64,000 nt of DNA from Ancylobacter tetraedralis. GTDB lineage: Bacteria; Pseudomonadota; Alphaproteobacteria; Rhizobiales; Xanthobacteraceae. Positions 8,638 to 17,449 of the stretch are shown piece after piece. Within the stretch, counting starts at the first letter, position 1. The number at the start of each line of letters is the position of its first letter. A model generated the notes under the pieces. The model ran no database searches. It had not been told where the DNA came from and was given only the letters and a program-made list of their open reading frames with translations. The stretch is taken from contig NZ_JACICD010000004.1 in assembly GCF_014195655.1 (NCBI RefSeq), forward strand, positions 248,001 through 312,000. Reading direction: 5' to 3'. Position numbers and translations under genes: made by a program.

Positions 8638-9742
8638 GCGGCAGTTCCCCGAATGCCTCGCCCGGTGCGAATCCGGCGACGACGCCGAGAGCAGGATGCA
8701 CGAGAGCGAGCGCCTTGAAGAGGGTTCCCATTTCCGTATCGCCGGTCGCGGTGAGGCGGCGGCGCGCGGCCTCGATCGTGGCGCGGGTCGGCTCATCCGC
8801 GTCGCGCATCAGCCGGGCGGCCCGTGCCTCGATGCCGAGCCGCGCCAGCAGCGCGCCCTGTCCGATGGGGCCGAAGGCGCGCGCACCCATGCCGGTGGCG
8901 GCGCGGGCGAGAGCCGAGAAATCGACATGGGCGGTGATGTCCGCCTCGCCCGGATGGGCCAGCACATCGTCGCTCGCGTGGGCGCGCAGGGCCTGCAGCG
9001 TGTCGCCGAAGCCGCCCGCATAGCCATAATCGATGAACAGCGCGGCTCCCCCACCCGTTGCCAGCCGCGCGCCGAGCCGTTCGGCCAGGGTGAGGCCGGC
9101 GGGGCAGATCTCCAGCAGGGCGCCGGGCGATGCCGCGCGCAGCCGCGCCTGCGCCCACTGGTCCAGCCGCGCGCCGGGGCGCAGGCCGAAGGCGAGGGCG
9201 CCTTCCGCATCCAGCCCCACCATACGCTCGGCGATACCCTGCGGTGTACGCACGAACTGGCGGATCGGCAGGGCGTCGACGAATTCGTTGGCGAGCAGGA
9301 TCAGCGGGCCGTCAGGCAGATCCTCGAACGCACCGGCCCAGTCCACGCGATGGCCGGTCAGCGCCGCCGCCTGCCTCTCCCGCAGGCGCGGGGAGGCTTC
9401 CACCAGATGGATCCGGGCGGCGGCATGAAAGCCGGGGACCACGCGCGTGGCGCGCAGCATGTCCGCCATCATGGTGCCGCGCCCGGGGCCAAGCTCGGCG
9501 AGCACGAAGGCGGGGGGCGAGCCGAGCCGCATCCAGCTATCGGCCGCCCACAGGCCGAGCAACTCGCCGAACATCTGGCTGATTTCCGGCGCGGTGACGA
9601 AGTCGCCGGAGGCGCCGAAGGGCTCGCGCGTGGTGTAATAGCCGTGGCGCGGGTGGAACAGGCACAGTTCCATGTAGTCGGCGACGGTGATCGGCCCGTC
9701 CTGCGCGATGCGGCGGGCGATCTCCGCGCGCAGCGCCGTCAT
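8627..9742 (-). CDS. SAM-dependent methyltransferase, MidA/NDUFAF7 family
   Basis: The 371-residue protein matches the NDUFAF7 (MidA) family: N-terminal GPITVADYMELCLFHPRHGYY, then GDFVTAPEISQMFGELLG and the SAM-binding LAELGPGRGTMMADMLR. In mitochondria NDUFAF7 dimethylates an arginine of complex I subunit NDUFS2; the bacterial role is inferred from that. The start ATG at 9742 overlaps the lgt stop (ATGA, 4 bp) and its end overlaps pgeF, showing translational coupling across three genes. Confidence 0.93.
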   Translation of the reverse strand: MTALRAEIARRIAQDGPITVADYMELCLFHPRHGYYTTREPFGASGDFVTAPEISQMFGELLGLWAADSWMRLGSPPAFVLAELGPGRGTMMADMLRATRVVPGFHAAARIHLVEASPRLRERQAAALTGHRVDWAGAFEDLPDGPLILLANEFVDALPIRQFVRTPQGIAERMVGLDAEGALAFGLRPGARLDQWAQARLRAASPGALLEICPAGLTLAERLGARLATGGGAALFIDYGYAGGFGDTLQALRAHASDDVLAHPGEADITAHVDFSALARAATGMGARAFGPIGQGALLARLGIEARAARLMRDADEPTRATIEAARRRLTATGDTEMGTLFKALALVHPALGVVAGFAPGEAFGELPHEG

Positions 9743-10605
9743 GCCGGGCTCACCGCATTCAGCTTCGGCCGGCGGCGGGCGCGCAGCACCAGCCAGGCGC
9801 CCACGGCGAGCATCGGGAGCGAAAGCACCATGCCCATTGTGACGAAGCCGCCCGCGAGATAGCCGAGCTGCGCGTCCGGCTCGCGGAAGAATTCGACGAA
9901 GATGCGCGCGCAGCCATAGAGAAACACGAAGATGCCGGCCACGAGGCCCGGCCGGGCCAGCGCCCCCGCGCGCACCGCGATCATCAGGATCGCGAAGATG
10001 GTCAATCCCTCCAGCCCCGCCTCGTAGAGCTGGCTCGGATGGCGGGCGAGCGGGCCGGCATGGGGGAAGACCATGGCCCACGGCACATCGGAGGGGCGGC
10101 CCCACAATTCGCCGTTGATGAAATTGGCCAGCCGGCCGAGGAACAGCCCGACCGGCACCACGGTGGCGGCGATGTCGAGCATCGACATGAAGGAGAGCCC
10201 GCGCCGGCGCGCGAACAGGTACATCGCGAGGATGGAGCCGAGGAAGCCGCCGTGGAAGGCCATGCCGCCGTGCCAGACGGTCAGCGCCTCCAGCGGATGG
10301 GCCGCGTAATAGGGCAGGTTGTAGAACAGCACATAGCCGATGCGCCCGCCGAGGATGACGCCAAAGGCGATCCACACCACCGCGTCGTCGAATTCCTCCG
10401 GCGCGATGGGCGACTTGCCGCCCCACAGCGCGGGGGACGCACACAGCCGCTTGGCCATCCACCAGCCGAACAGCAGGCCGGTGACATAAGCCAGCGCGTA
10501 CCAGCGGATCGCGAACGGGCCGAGCTCGATCAGGATCGGATCGATCTGGGGAAAGGTCAGGGCGAAGAGCGGCGGGGCGAGAAGTGGCGGGCCGAGGAGC
10601 AGCAT
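9739..10605 (-). CDS. lgt: Prolipoprotein diacylglyceryl transferase
   Basis: The 288-residue polytopic inner-membrane enzyme transfers diacylglyceryl from phosphatidylglycerol to the lipobox cysteine of prolipoproteins. Hallmarks are the YALAYVTGLLFGWW membrane segment, GGRIGYVLFYN, the HGGMAFHGGFLG stretch with the essential histidine, and the Lgt signature GRLANFINGELWGRPSDVPW. The ATG at 10605 (MLLLGPPLL) gives the usual length. Upstream codons are arginine-rich and unlike the family. It is the first gene of the lgt-midA-pgeF set. Confidence 0.97.
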   Translation of the reverse strand: MLLLGPPLLAPPLFALTFPQIDPILIELGPFAIRWYALAYVTGLLFGWWMAKRLCASPALWGGKSPIAPEEFDDAVVWIAFGVILGGRIGYVLFYNLPYYAAHPLEALTVWHGGMAFHGGFLGSILAMYLFARRRGLSFMSMLDIAATVVPVGLFLGRLANFINGELWGRPSDVPWAMVFPHAGPLARHPSQLYEAGLEGLTIFAILMIAVRAGALARPGLVAGIFVFLYGCARIFVEFFREPDAQLGYLAGGFVTMGMVLSLPMLAVGAWLVLRARRRPKLNAVSPA

Positions 10606-10842
10606 GGCGCGGGCAATGGGGGGTCGGAGGGAGCGGGACGAAAAAGCGGCGGCGCGGCGTCGGCCAGCGTTTCGGACGTGTGGTGCCGGCTGCTCTTGCC
10701 TGTCCCGCGTGACGGGATCAAGGCGGGAAAAGCACACGCGGCCCGCGCATCAAACTCCGTGGCACCCTTGCGCACCGCAGCATGCCGCCCCATTCTGCCC
10801 GCAAAGCGTTGCTAGCGTGAACGATCCTGCCGGGAGACCATC

Positions 10843-11109
10843 ATGACCCAGACCACCAGCCGCATCTTCGATGATTTCGCCCGTCTGATGAACGACGCGG
10901 CCGGCGTCGCCACCGGCGTGCGCCGCGAAGCGGAGAACGTGATGCGCGCGCAGGCCGAGCGCGTGCTGCGCGAGCTCGACGTGGTCACGCGCGAGGAATT
11001 CGAGACCGTCAAGGAACTCGCCGCCACCGCGCGCGAGGAAAACGAACGGTTGGAAGCCCGCATCGCGGCGCTCGAGGCCAGGCTTAACCCGCCTGACTCG
11101 CTCGGTTGA
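10843..11109 (+). CDS. UbiK-like accessory factor (YqiC/BMFP family)
   Basis: The 88-residue protein is almost entirely alpha-helical and ends in a coiled coil (REENERLEARIAALEARL), the BMFP/UbiK layout. UbiK assists the aerobic ubiquinone biosynthesis complex and binds lipids in proteobacteria; that role is known for enterobacteria and inferred here. A GGGAGA ribosome-binding site lies 6 bp before the ATG. It is divergent from lgt and precedes a YbjN-family gene and proC on the same strand. Confidence 0.85.
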   Translation: MTQTTSRIFDDFARLMNDAAGVATGVRREAENVMRAQAERVLRELDVVTREEFETVKELAATAREENERLEARIAALEARLNPPDSLG

Positions 11110-11347
11110 GGCCGCCCCTGTGGACGCGGCCGCGCGGCCGCATATCGGTGCTTGCGGCAGCGCGGCGAATCCCGACACTTTCCTTCATGGGCTCCGCGCC
11201 GGAGCCTGCGGCCAGCCGTCGTAGCGAGGTACGAATCCAGCGCGATAATGTCGATCACGGCAAGACGCTCGCCCTGAGCCCTCGCCGCATTGGCCTTAGG
11301 CGCTGCGTGCATTCGACTGCGTGCGTGCCATCCTCGCGAGGTCTTGC

Positions 11348-11845
11348 ATGACCTATACCGATTTCGAAGCCGATACCCGCCTCAATCCCCTCGATCTCAT
11401 CGAACGCATGGCCGCGCTCAACGAGTGGTCGTTCGAACGTTCGGCGGATGACGAGATCACCCTTTCGATCGAAGGCCGCTGGACCGATTGCCACGTCTCC
11501 TTCCAGTGGATGGACGAGGTGGAGGCGCTGCATATCGCCTGCGCCTTCGATCTCAAGGTGCCGGAAAAGCGCAAGACCGAGGTGCTGCGCCTGCTCTCGC
11601 TGATCAACGAGCAGATGTGGATCGGCCATTTCGACCTGTGGTCGAAGGAGGGCGTGATCATGTTCCGCCACGCGCTGCTGCTGGCCGGCGCCGAGGCCAC
11701 CGATCGGCAGTGCGAGGTGCTGATGGAATGCGCCATCGAGGCGGTGGAGCGCTATTTCCCCGCGTTCCAGTTCGTCGTCTGGGCCGGCAAGTCCGCCCGC
11801 GAGGCGATGGACGCCACGCTGTTCGAGACCGTCGGCGAGGCGTGA
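11348..11845 (+). CDS. YbjN domain-containing protein
   Basis: The 165-residue cytoplasmic protein has the YbjN-type fold related to type III secretion chaperones, with no catalytic motif. Typical segments are NPLDLIERMAALNEWSFERS, the central SFQWMDEVEALHIACAFD, and the C-terminal ATDRQCEVLMECAIEAVERYFP. I start at the ATG at 11348 (MTYTDFEAD); nine extra codons upstream lack family similarity. Its position between a UbiK-like gene and proC is common in Rhizobiales. The biochemical function is unknown. Confidence 0.85.
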   Translation: MTYTDFEADTRLNPLDLIERMAALNEWSFERSADDEITLSIEGRWTDCHVSFQWMDEVEALHIACAFDLKVPEKRKTEVLRLLSLINEQMWIGHFDLWSKEGVIMFRHALLLAGAEATDRQCEVLMECAIEAVERYFPAFQFVVWAGKSAREAMDATLFETVGEA

Positions 11846-12217
11846 GGGCGCGCCTGTGCGGCGTTTCGCGAGGAGGTGCGGCGAGCGGCGTCACTGCCTC
11901 CGCGCACGCCTGTCATCCCGGCCCGCGCGCGGCCCTGGGCTGGGCTGGCGCTTTCGGGAGGGGGCTACGATCCGCGTGCCCTGTCGTTGCGGATCCGCCT
12001 GTGGCTGTTCGGGATGCGGGTTCCCGGAAAGGCGGCGACATTCCTGTCCGGCGGAGAATGCGGCGGGACCGGATGCCTGAGTCGCGATCCGTGTGCGCCA
12101 AAGTGGTGGATGCCTCACGCGAGGCCGGACACGCCGTTCCGGCACACGCTATGCTGCCCCTGCGCGACGACATTGTCGCCGTGCCGTTCTCCCAAGTCTG
12201 AGATTCAGAGTTCTATC
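11846..12217. other. 372-bp intergenic region upstream of proC
   Basis: No gene is supported. Several frames stay open because of high GC, but none has a family match or a convincing ribosome-binding site. The sequence is rich in GGCCCGCGCGCGG-type tracts and in CCGG-containing imperfect palindromes, as in dispersed intergenic repeats. The proC promoter is presumably in its 3' part, but I cannot place it. Confidence 0.5.
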
Positions 12218-13042
12218 ATGGCTTCACTTTCCGACATTCCCGGGCGTGTGCTGCTGGTCGGCGCCGGCAAGATGGGCGGCGCGATGCTGGAGGGCTGGCT
12301 GGCGCTGGGGCTCGATCCGGCGCGCGCGGCGGTGCTCGATCCCGGCCCGCCGCCCGAGGTCGCGGCGATGATCGAGGCGCGCGGCGTCGCACTCAACCCG
12401 CTCAATGGCGGCCCCCCGGCGGTGATGCTGCTGGCGGTCAAGCCGCAGGTGGCGCCGGAGGTGCTGGCCAAGGTGGCGCCGCTGGCGGGGCCGCAGACGC
12501 TGATCGTCTCCGTCATGGCCGGGCGCACGCTCGGTTTTCTCGAATCCGCCTTCGAGCCGGGCACGGCGGTGGTGCGCTCCATCCCCAACACGCCGGCAGC
12601 CATCGGGCGCGGCGTGACCGTGGCGGTGCCGAACGCGGCGGTGACGCCTCAGCAACTCGCCATCGCCGACAGCCTGCTGCGCGCGACCGGCGGCGTCGAA
12701 TGGGTCGAGGACGAGGCGCTGATCGATGTCGCGACCGCCGTCTCGGGCTCGGGCCCGGCTTATGTGTTCCTGCTGGCGGAAGCACTGGCGGCGGCGGGCG
12801 CCAAGGCCGGCCTGCCGGTCGACATGGCGGACCGGCTGGCGCGGGCGACGGTGTCGGGCGCCGGCGAATTGATCGCGCGATCGGGCATCGATCCGGCGCA
12901 GCTGCGCCGCAACGTCACGTCGCCGAACGGCACCACGGCGGCGGCGCTGGCGGTGCTGATGGACGAGGCGAAGGGCTTCGGGCCGCTGCTGGACGAGGCC
13001 GTGCAGGCGGCGGCGCGGCGCTCGCGCGAACTGGCGGGCTGA
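12218..13042 (+). CDS. proC: Pyrroline-5-carboxylate reductase
   Basis: The 274-residue NAD(P)H-dependent enzyme makes L-proline from pyrroline-5-carboxylate. The N-terminal Rossmann motif GAGKMGGAMLEGW, the VKPQVAPEVL segment, the RSIPNTPAAIGRG loop and the catalytic-domain SGSGPAYVFLLAEAL are clear. The C-terminal NVTSPNGTTAAALAVLMDEAKGF is the family signature. The ATG at 12218 begins the conserved domain; a long open stretch upstream is not part of the protein. Length is typical. Confidence 0.97.
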   Translation: MASLSDIPGRVLLVGAGKMGGAMLEGWLALGLDPARAAVLDPGPPPEVAAMIEARGVALNPLNGGPPAVMLLAVKPQVAPEVLAKVAPLAGPQTLIVSVMAGRTLGFLESAFEPGTAVVRSIPNTPAAIGRGVTVAVPNAAVTPQQLAIADSLLRATGGVEWVEDEALIDVATAVSGSGPAYVFLLAEALAAAGAKAGLPVDMADRLARATVSGAGELIARSGIDPAQLRRNVTSPNGTTAAALAVLMDEAKGFGPLLDEAVQAAARRSRELAG

Positions 13043-13181
13043 ACGGCGCCGGCCCATCCGGCCCGGATGTCACGACCAATTGCGAGGGGTCAAGGCCGGC
13101 GCGTGCGGGGGATGATCTTCTCCTCACGCCCCGCCGGCCCTAGATTGAGCAGACGGGCAACGTTCAGGTCAGGAGGTCTTC

Positions 13182-13979
13182 ATGGCACGCTCTTCCGGAA
13201 CGACGACGAAAGCGGCGAAGGTCGCCGCGCCATCCTCGGCGGCGAGCGAGGCGGCACCCGCCGGTCCGTCCGCGACGCCGACGCCGGCGGACACGCCCCC
13301 CTCCGAGAGCCCGGCAGCCGTTGGTCCCTCTTCCGTGCAGGCGCTGCGGGACAAGGCGCTGGCCGGCTTTCTCGCCGTGCTGGCGCATCGCCCGTTCGAG
13401 CGCATCGGCCTCGGCGATGTGGCGACGGAGGCGGGACTCTCGCTGGCGGAGCTGCGCGGCGCCTTCGGCTCGACCTTCGACCTGCTGGCCGCCTTCGTGC
13501 GCGACACCGATGCGAAGGTGCTCGCAGGGCCCACGGACGACATGGCGGACCAGCCGGCGCGCGACCGGCTGTTCGACGTGCTGATGCGCCGGCTCGACGT
13601 GCTGGCCCCGCATCGCCCGGCGCTGCGCTCGCTCGCCGAATCCGCCCGGCGCAACCCGTTCTTCGCGCTGGCGCTGAACCGGCTGGCGGTGCGCTCGCAG
13701 CAATGGATGCTGGCGGCGGCAAAGATCGACACGGCCGGCCTCAAGGGCGCGGTGCGCGCGCAGGGGCTGGCGCTGGTCTTTGCCCGGGTGCTGCAGACCT
13801 ATCTGCGCGATGAGGATCCGGGCCTTGCCCCCACCATGGCTGCACTCGATCGCGAACTGGCCAAGGGCGAGCGCGCGCTCGGCCTTCTCGAAGGCGCGGT
13901 CGGCCTGGCGACGGGGGGCCGGCGCGGGCGTCGCTCCAGTGCGCCGCCGCCCTCATCGGAAACGCCCGCCGCCGCCTGA
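13182..13979 (+). CDS. TetR-family transcriptional regulator
   Basis: The 265-residue protein has a TetR-type helix-turn-helix at about residues 55-100 (ALAGFLAVLAHRPFERIGLGDVATEAGLSLAELRGAFGST broken by turns), followed by a helical C-terminal domain. A low-complexity Ala/Pro/Ser-rich tail of about 50 residues precedes the DNA-binding domain, and a Gly/Arg/Ser-rich tail ends the protein; both are unusual for TetR regulators. A strong AGGAGG site lies before the ATG. It is followed by csaA after 27 bp, so the two are probably co-transcribed. The ligand is unknown. Confidence 0.8.
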   Translation: MARSSGTTTKAAKVAAPSSAASEAAPAGPSATPTPADTPPSESPAAVGPSSVQALRDKALAGFLAVLAHRPFERIGLGDVATEAGLSLAELRGAFGSTFDLLAAFVRDTDAKVLAGPTDDMADQPARDRLFDVLMRRLDVLAPHRPALRSLAESARRNPFFALALNRLAVRSQQWMLAAAKIDTAGLKGAVRAQGLALVFARVLQTYLRDEDPGLAPTMAALDRELAKGERALGLLEGAVGLATGGRRGRRSSAPPPSSETPAAA

Positions 13980-14006
13980 GTTGAACCATCAAGGGAGTAG
14001 CCTGCC

Positions 14007-14360
14007 GTGAGCCTGGCGCCGCTGGAGCCGATTTCTTTCGCCGATTTCCTGAAAGTCGACATCCGGGTCGGCACCATCATCCAGGCCGAGCCCTTTCCGG
14101 AGGCGCGCAAGCCGGCGATCAAGCTGGTGATCGATTTCGGCCCGCATATCGGCTGCCGCAAGAGTTCGGCGCAGATCACCGTGCATTACGCGCCGGAGGA
14201 TCTGGTCGGCCGGCAGGTGGCGGCGGTGGTGAATTTTCCGCCGCGCCAGATCGGCCCGATGATGTCCGAAGTTCTCACCCTCGGCTTTCCCGACGCGGAT
14301 GGCGCGGTGGTGCTGTTCAAGCCCGACCGCGAGGTGCCCAACGGGGCGCGGCTGTTCTGA
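14007..14360 (+). CDS. csaA: tRNA-binding protein/export chaperone CsaA
   Basis: The 117-residue protein is a stand-alone OB-fold tRNA-binding domain of the CsaA type: [20 protein letters not shown] at the start, then [17 protein letters not shown] and [14 protein letters not shown]. CsaA homologues form dimers with a chaperone or secretion-related activity in Bacillus, and the family also binds tRNA. The start is GTG at 14007 with GGGAG upstream. It directly follows the TetR gene. Confidence 0.92.
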   Translation: MSLAPLEPISFADFLKVDIRVGTIIQAEPFPEARKPAIKLVIDFGPHIGCRKSSAQITVHYAPEDLVGRQVAAVVNFPPRQIGPMMSEVLTLGFPDADGAVVLFKPDREVPNGARLF

Positions 14361-14377
14361 GCCGGGTGCCGGTTCGC

Positions 14378-14402
14378 CTTATCCCCGCGGGGGAGAGGAA
14401 CG
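14378..14402. repeat. GGGGGAGAGG palindromic repeat, partial copy
   Basis: CCTTATCCCCGCGGGGGAGAGG lies in the 51-bp gap between the convergent csaA and sensor-kinase genes. It is a short member of the same G-rich palindromic family seen at 7751-7862 and inside uvrC. It could serve as a bidirectional terminator for the convergent genes. Confidence 0.55.
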
Positions 14403-14411
14403 GCCGCGCCA

Positions 14412-15815
14412 TCACACCGGGATGCGCACCATGGCCCGCAGCCCGCCCAGCGGGCTGTCGCTCAACGACACGTCGCCGCCATGCGAGCGGGCGGCATCGC
14501 GGGCGATGGTGAGGCCGAGGCCGGAACCACCGGCATCCTGGTTGCGCGCGTCGTCCAGCCGCACGAAGGGGCGGAACACGTCCTCGCGCTTGGCGGCCGG
14601 AATGCCCGGGCCGTCATCATCTACCGTCACGATGAGCCAGCGGTCGTCGCGCGTGCCGGTGATCTCCATCCGCGTGCCGTGCCGCCACGCATTGGCGGCA
14701 AGATTGGCGAGGCAGCGGCGGAACGCATCGGCACGGATCATCACCATGGGGTCGCCGGTGAAGCTCGCCGTCACCTTCGCGCCGTGGCGCTCGGCGTTGA
14801 AGCGCGTATCGTCGACGATGCGGGCAATGTCGGCCACGACCGGCGCCTCGCCGGTGTCGTCGCGGGCGAAGGCGAGATAGGCCTCGAGCATGCTCTGCAG
14901 CTCGTCCACATCCTTGCGCAGCGCCTCGGTGTCGGGCGTGTCGCCCATCAGCGCCAGCTCCAGCTTGAAGCGGGTGAGGATGGTGCGCATGTCGTGGCTG
15001 ACGCCCGCCAGCATGGTGGTGCGCTGCTCGATCTGCCGTTCGATGCGCCGGCGCATCTCGAGGAAGGCGAGCGCCGCGCCGCGCACCTCGCGCGCGCCGC
15101 GCGGGCGGAAGCCGGAGACGTCGCGCCCCTTGCCGAAGGCGATGGCCGCGTCCGCCAGCGCCTCGATCGGCTTGATCTGGTTGCGCAGGAACACGATGGC
15201 GACGCCGAGCAGCACCAGCGAGGTGCCCACCATCCACACCAGGAAGATGTGCGAGTTGGAGAGATAGGCCTGGCTGCGCCGGGCAAAGACCCGCATCACC
15301 GTGCCGTCCAACTGCACCCGCACCTCGATGAGGTTGGAGCGGCCCACCGTGTCGGTCCAGAACGGGCGGCCGAGCCGCTTGCCCAACTCGCCCGTGAAGG
15401 CGGAATCGAGGATGGAGAAGAACGGCTTGGTGCCCGGCGGGGGCAGGCGCTCGCCGGGCTGGAAATCGACCGTCAGCCCCATCGTGGTCTGGGCGATCTG
15501 CCGGATGCGCTCCTGGTCCTCCGGCGTGGGGAAGCTGACCGCCAGATCGGCAATGGCCGTGATGTCCTGCGACACCGCCGCCGAGAGCCGACGCGTCACG
15601 GTATTGTAGTGCCTCTCCATGAAGACGAAGGCGAGCACCGATTGCAGGATCACCATCGGCGTGACGATGATGATGAGCGAGCGGGCATAGAGCCCTTTCG
15701 GCATGATGCGGTTGAACCATGCACCGAAGCGGGCATTGTTCTCGCGCATGCGCGCCTGGGTCAGCTTCAGCCGCTCCCGGGCGGCGCCCACCATATGGGT
15801 GTCGAGCAGGCTCAA
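14412..15815 (-). CDS. EnvZ-like sensor histidine kinase
   Basis: The 467-residue inner-membrane kinase has TM1 (SLIIIVTPMVILQSVLAFVFM, about residue 48), a periplasmic loop, TM2 (IFLVWMVGTSLVLLGVAIVFL), a HAMP linker, a HisKA box (GVSHDMRTILTRFKLELALM) and a HATPase_c domain with N, G1 and G2 boxes (NLAANAWRHGT, DDGPGIP, GSGLGLTIARD). The usual proline after HDxRT is replaced by isoleucine. The start shown is TTG at 15815, whose TTGA overlaps the response-regulator stop by 4 bp; an ATG at 15794 is an alternative. It pairs with the OmpR-like gene upstream. Confidence 0.92.
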   Translation of the reverse strand: MSLLDTHMVGAARERLKLTQARMRENNARFGAWFNRIMPKGLYARSLIIIVTPMVILQSVLAFVFMERHYNTVTRRLSAAVSQDITAIADLAVSFPTPEDQERIRQIAQTTMGLTVDFQPGERLPPPGTKPFFSILDSAFTGELGKRLGRPFWTDTVGRSNLIEVRVQLDGTVMRVFARRSQAYLSNSHIFLVWMVGTSLVLLGVAIVFLRNQIKPIEALADAAIAFGKGRDVSGFRPRGAREVRGAALAFLEMRRRIERQIEQRTTMLAGVSHDMRTILTRFKLELALMGDTPDTEALRKDVDELQSMLEAYLAFARDDTGEAPVVADIARIVDDTRFNAERHGAKVTASFTGDPMVMIRADAFRRCLANLAANAWRHGTRMEITGTRDDRWLIVTVDDDGPGIPAAKREDVFRPFVRLDDARNQDAGGSGLGLTIARDAARSHGGDVSLSDSPLGGLRAMVRIPV

Positions 15816-16537
15816 GGCGCGACGACCAGCCGGTAGCCGACGCCGCGTACGGTCTGCACATAGGCGGGATTGGCGGGGTCGCGCTCGATCTTTCGGCGCA
15901 GGCGGTTGACCTGCACGTCGACCGCGCGGTCGCCGGCGGCGGCGCCGGGGGCGACCAGCGCCTGCCGCGGCACGGTGTCGCCCGGCCGCTCGCCCAGCAC
16001 GCGCAGCATGTCGCGCTCGCGATCGGTGAGGCGCACGATTTCGCCCTCGCGGATGAGTTCGCCGCGCTCGATATGGAAGGTGAACGGCCCGAAGCGCAGG
16101 GTCTCGATCACCTGCTGCGTCGGGGTGGCGGCGCGCTTGATGATATTGCCGATGCGCAGCAGCAATTCGCGCGGCTCGAACGGCTTGGCGAGATAGTCGT
16201 CGGCACCGATTTCCAGCCCCTCGATGCGGTCCGCGGCGTCGGAGCGCGCGGTGAGCATGAGGATCGGCACGCCTGATTCCGCGCGCACCGCGCGGGCGAG
16301 GTCGAAGCCGCTTTCGCCCGGCATCATCACGTCGAGGATGAGCAGGTCGAAGGCGATGCCGCCGATCCGCGCGCGGGCGTCGGCCGCCGATTCGGCCGTG
16401 CTGACGCGGTAGCCGTGCTCGCTGAGGAAGCGCGAGAGCAGATCGCGGATGCGCCGGTCGTCGTCGACGATCAGCAGGTGGACGGCGTCATCGGCCGGCA
16501 TGGCGCGGGCGACCTCGTCCGGGGTGGCGTTCAGCAT
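15812..16537 (-). CDS. OmpR-like response regulator
   Basis: The 241-residue regulator has a receiver domain (LLIVDDDRRIRDLL; phospho-acceptor aspartate in DLLILDVMMPGESGFD; lysine in DDYLAKPFEPREL) and a winged-helix DNA-binding domain (RDMLRVLGERPGDTV ... VDVQVNRLRRKIERDPANPAYVQTVRGVGYRLV). GAGGAGA precedes the ATG. It sits between a MarR gene (12 bp upstream) and the cognate kinase (4-bp overlap), forming marR-ompR-envZ, an order I associate with Rhizobiales. Target genes are unknown. Confidence 0.95.
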   Translation of the reverse strand: MLNATPDEVARAMPADDAVHLLIVDDDRRIRDLLSRFLSEHGYRVSTAESAADARARIGGIAFDLLILDVMMPGESGFDLARAVRAESGVPILMLTARSDAADRIEGLEIGADDYLAKPFEPRELLLRIGNIIKRAATPTQQVIETLRFGPFTFHIERGELIREGEIVRLTDRERDMLRVLGERPGDTVPRQALVAPGAAAGDRAVDVQVNRLRRKIERDPANPAYVQTVRGVGYRLVVAP

Positions 16538-16549
16538 GTTGCGGTCTCC

Positions 16550-17200
16550 TCAGCCAGCCGGCCGCACGAGGGGCGCGGGCCGGTTGCCCGTCGCACCCAG
16601 GCTCCCGCCCGCCGGAGGCGAGGCCTTGCCCGATGCGCCGGAGGTTTTCGCTTCCGCCTGCTGGTCGGCGCGGGCGATGAGCTTTTCCACCGGGCCGCGA
16701 TCTTCCGGGTCGATCATGGCGACAAGAAAGCGGCGCGCCGTCTCGCGCGAGTCGGGACCGCACTCTTCCAGCGCCCGGCGGATGCGGTGCGACTGCAGGG
16801 TGACGAATTGCTGCGCCAGCGCCTCGCCCTTCGGCGTGAGATGGAGCAGCCGCTGGCGGCGGTCGGACGCGCCGGCGCGGCTGTCGATGAAGCCCTGGTC
16901 GACCAGCTCGCGCAGCACCCGGCCCAGGCTCTGTTTGGTGATGCGCAGGATGTCGAGCAGGTCCGTCACGCGCATACCAGGGTGGCGATTGACGAAATGC
17001 AGCACCCGGTGATGCGCGCGGCCGAAGCCGATGCCTTGCAAGATCTCATCGGGATCACTGACGAAGTTCCTGTAGGCGAAGAAGAAAAGCTCGATCACAT
17101 CGACCAGCGGATCCCCTTCGCCCAAGCCGCCGGAACGGGCGGGGACGCCGGGATCGCCCTTGGCGGGGCGGGAGGATGCCGAGACATTTATGTCAGCCAT
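16550..17200 (-). CDS. MarR-family transcriptional regulator
   Basis: The 216-residue protein has a winged-helix MarR domain at about residues 30-160: GRAHHRVLHFVNRHPG, recognition region VTDLLDILRITKQSLGRVLRELV, wing SDRRQRLLHLTPKGEAL. The N- and C-terminal extensions are Ala/Pro/Gly-rich. The start is the ATG at 17200, and the domain begins soon after it. It is divergent from ilvE, and the shared region contains TCGTTA/TAACGA-type repeats that could be its operator. It is the first gene of the operon with the OmpR/EnvZ pair. Confidence 0.9.
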   Translation of the reverse strand: MADINVSASSRPAKGDPGVPARSGGLGEGDPLVDVIELFFFAYRNFVSDPDEILQGIGFGRAHHRVLHFVNRHPGMRVTDLLDILRITKQSLGRVLRELVDQGFIDSRAGASDRRQRLLHLTPKGEALAQQFVTLQSHRIRRALEECGPDSRETARRFLVAMIDPEDRGPVEKLIARADQQAEAKTSGASGKASPPAGGSLGATGNRPAPLVRPAG

Positions 17201-17211
17201 GTTGACTTTTT

Positions 17212-17257
17212 TCGTTATGATCGTTACCCAGATGTCCCGTTCAACGAAAGGATCGTT
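17212..17257. promoter_or_regulatory. Candidate operator region between marR and ilvE
   Basis: TCGTTATGATCGTTA (17212-17226) is a direct repeat of TCGTTA, and AACGA-AAGGA-TCGTT (17243-17257) is an inverted repeat of the same half-site. A further AACGATAACG lies near 17320. Clustering of one hexamer in a divergent promoter next to a MarR gene suggests autoregulation and possibly control of ilvE. This is inference from position and repetition only. Confidence 0.4.
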
Positions 17258-17449
17258 CGGTTCAGCCGTGCGATCCGCTTCGGAACGGGATAGATTAGCC
17301 GCCCCTTCCGGGGGTGGCGAACGATAACGGGACTTCGGCCGCGAGGCAAAGCATTGCGCTCTCGCAGCGGCAGCGAAGCCACCAGGCTGACAGATGTGAG
17401 GGCCGCGGCGTCTCCATGGGCGTGGGCGGCCCGTTTGGGAGACTGACCC

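Noticed and set aside
11876-12217. N-terminal extension of ProC or a separate small gene
   Set aside because: The frame is open only because of GC content; the proC domain starts right at the ATG at 12218 and the upstream residues match nothing.
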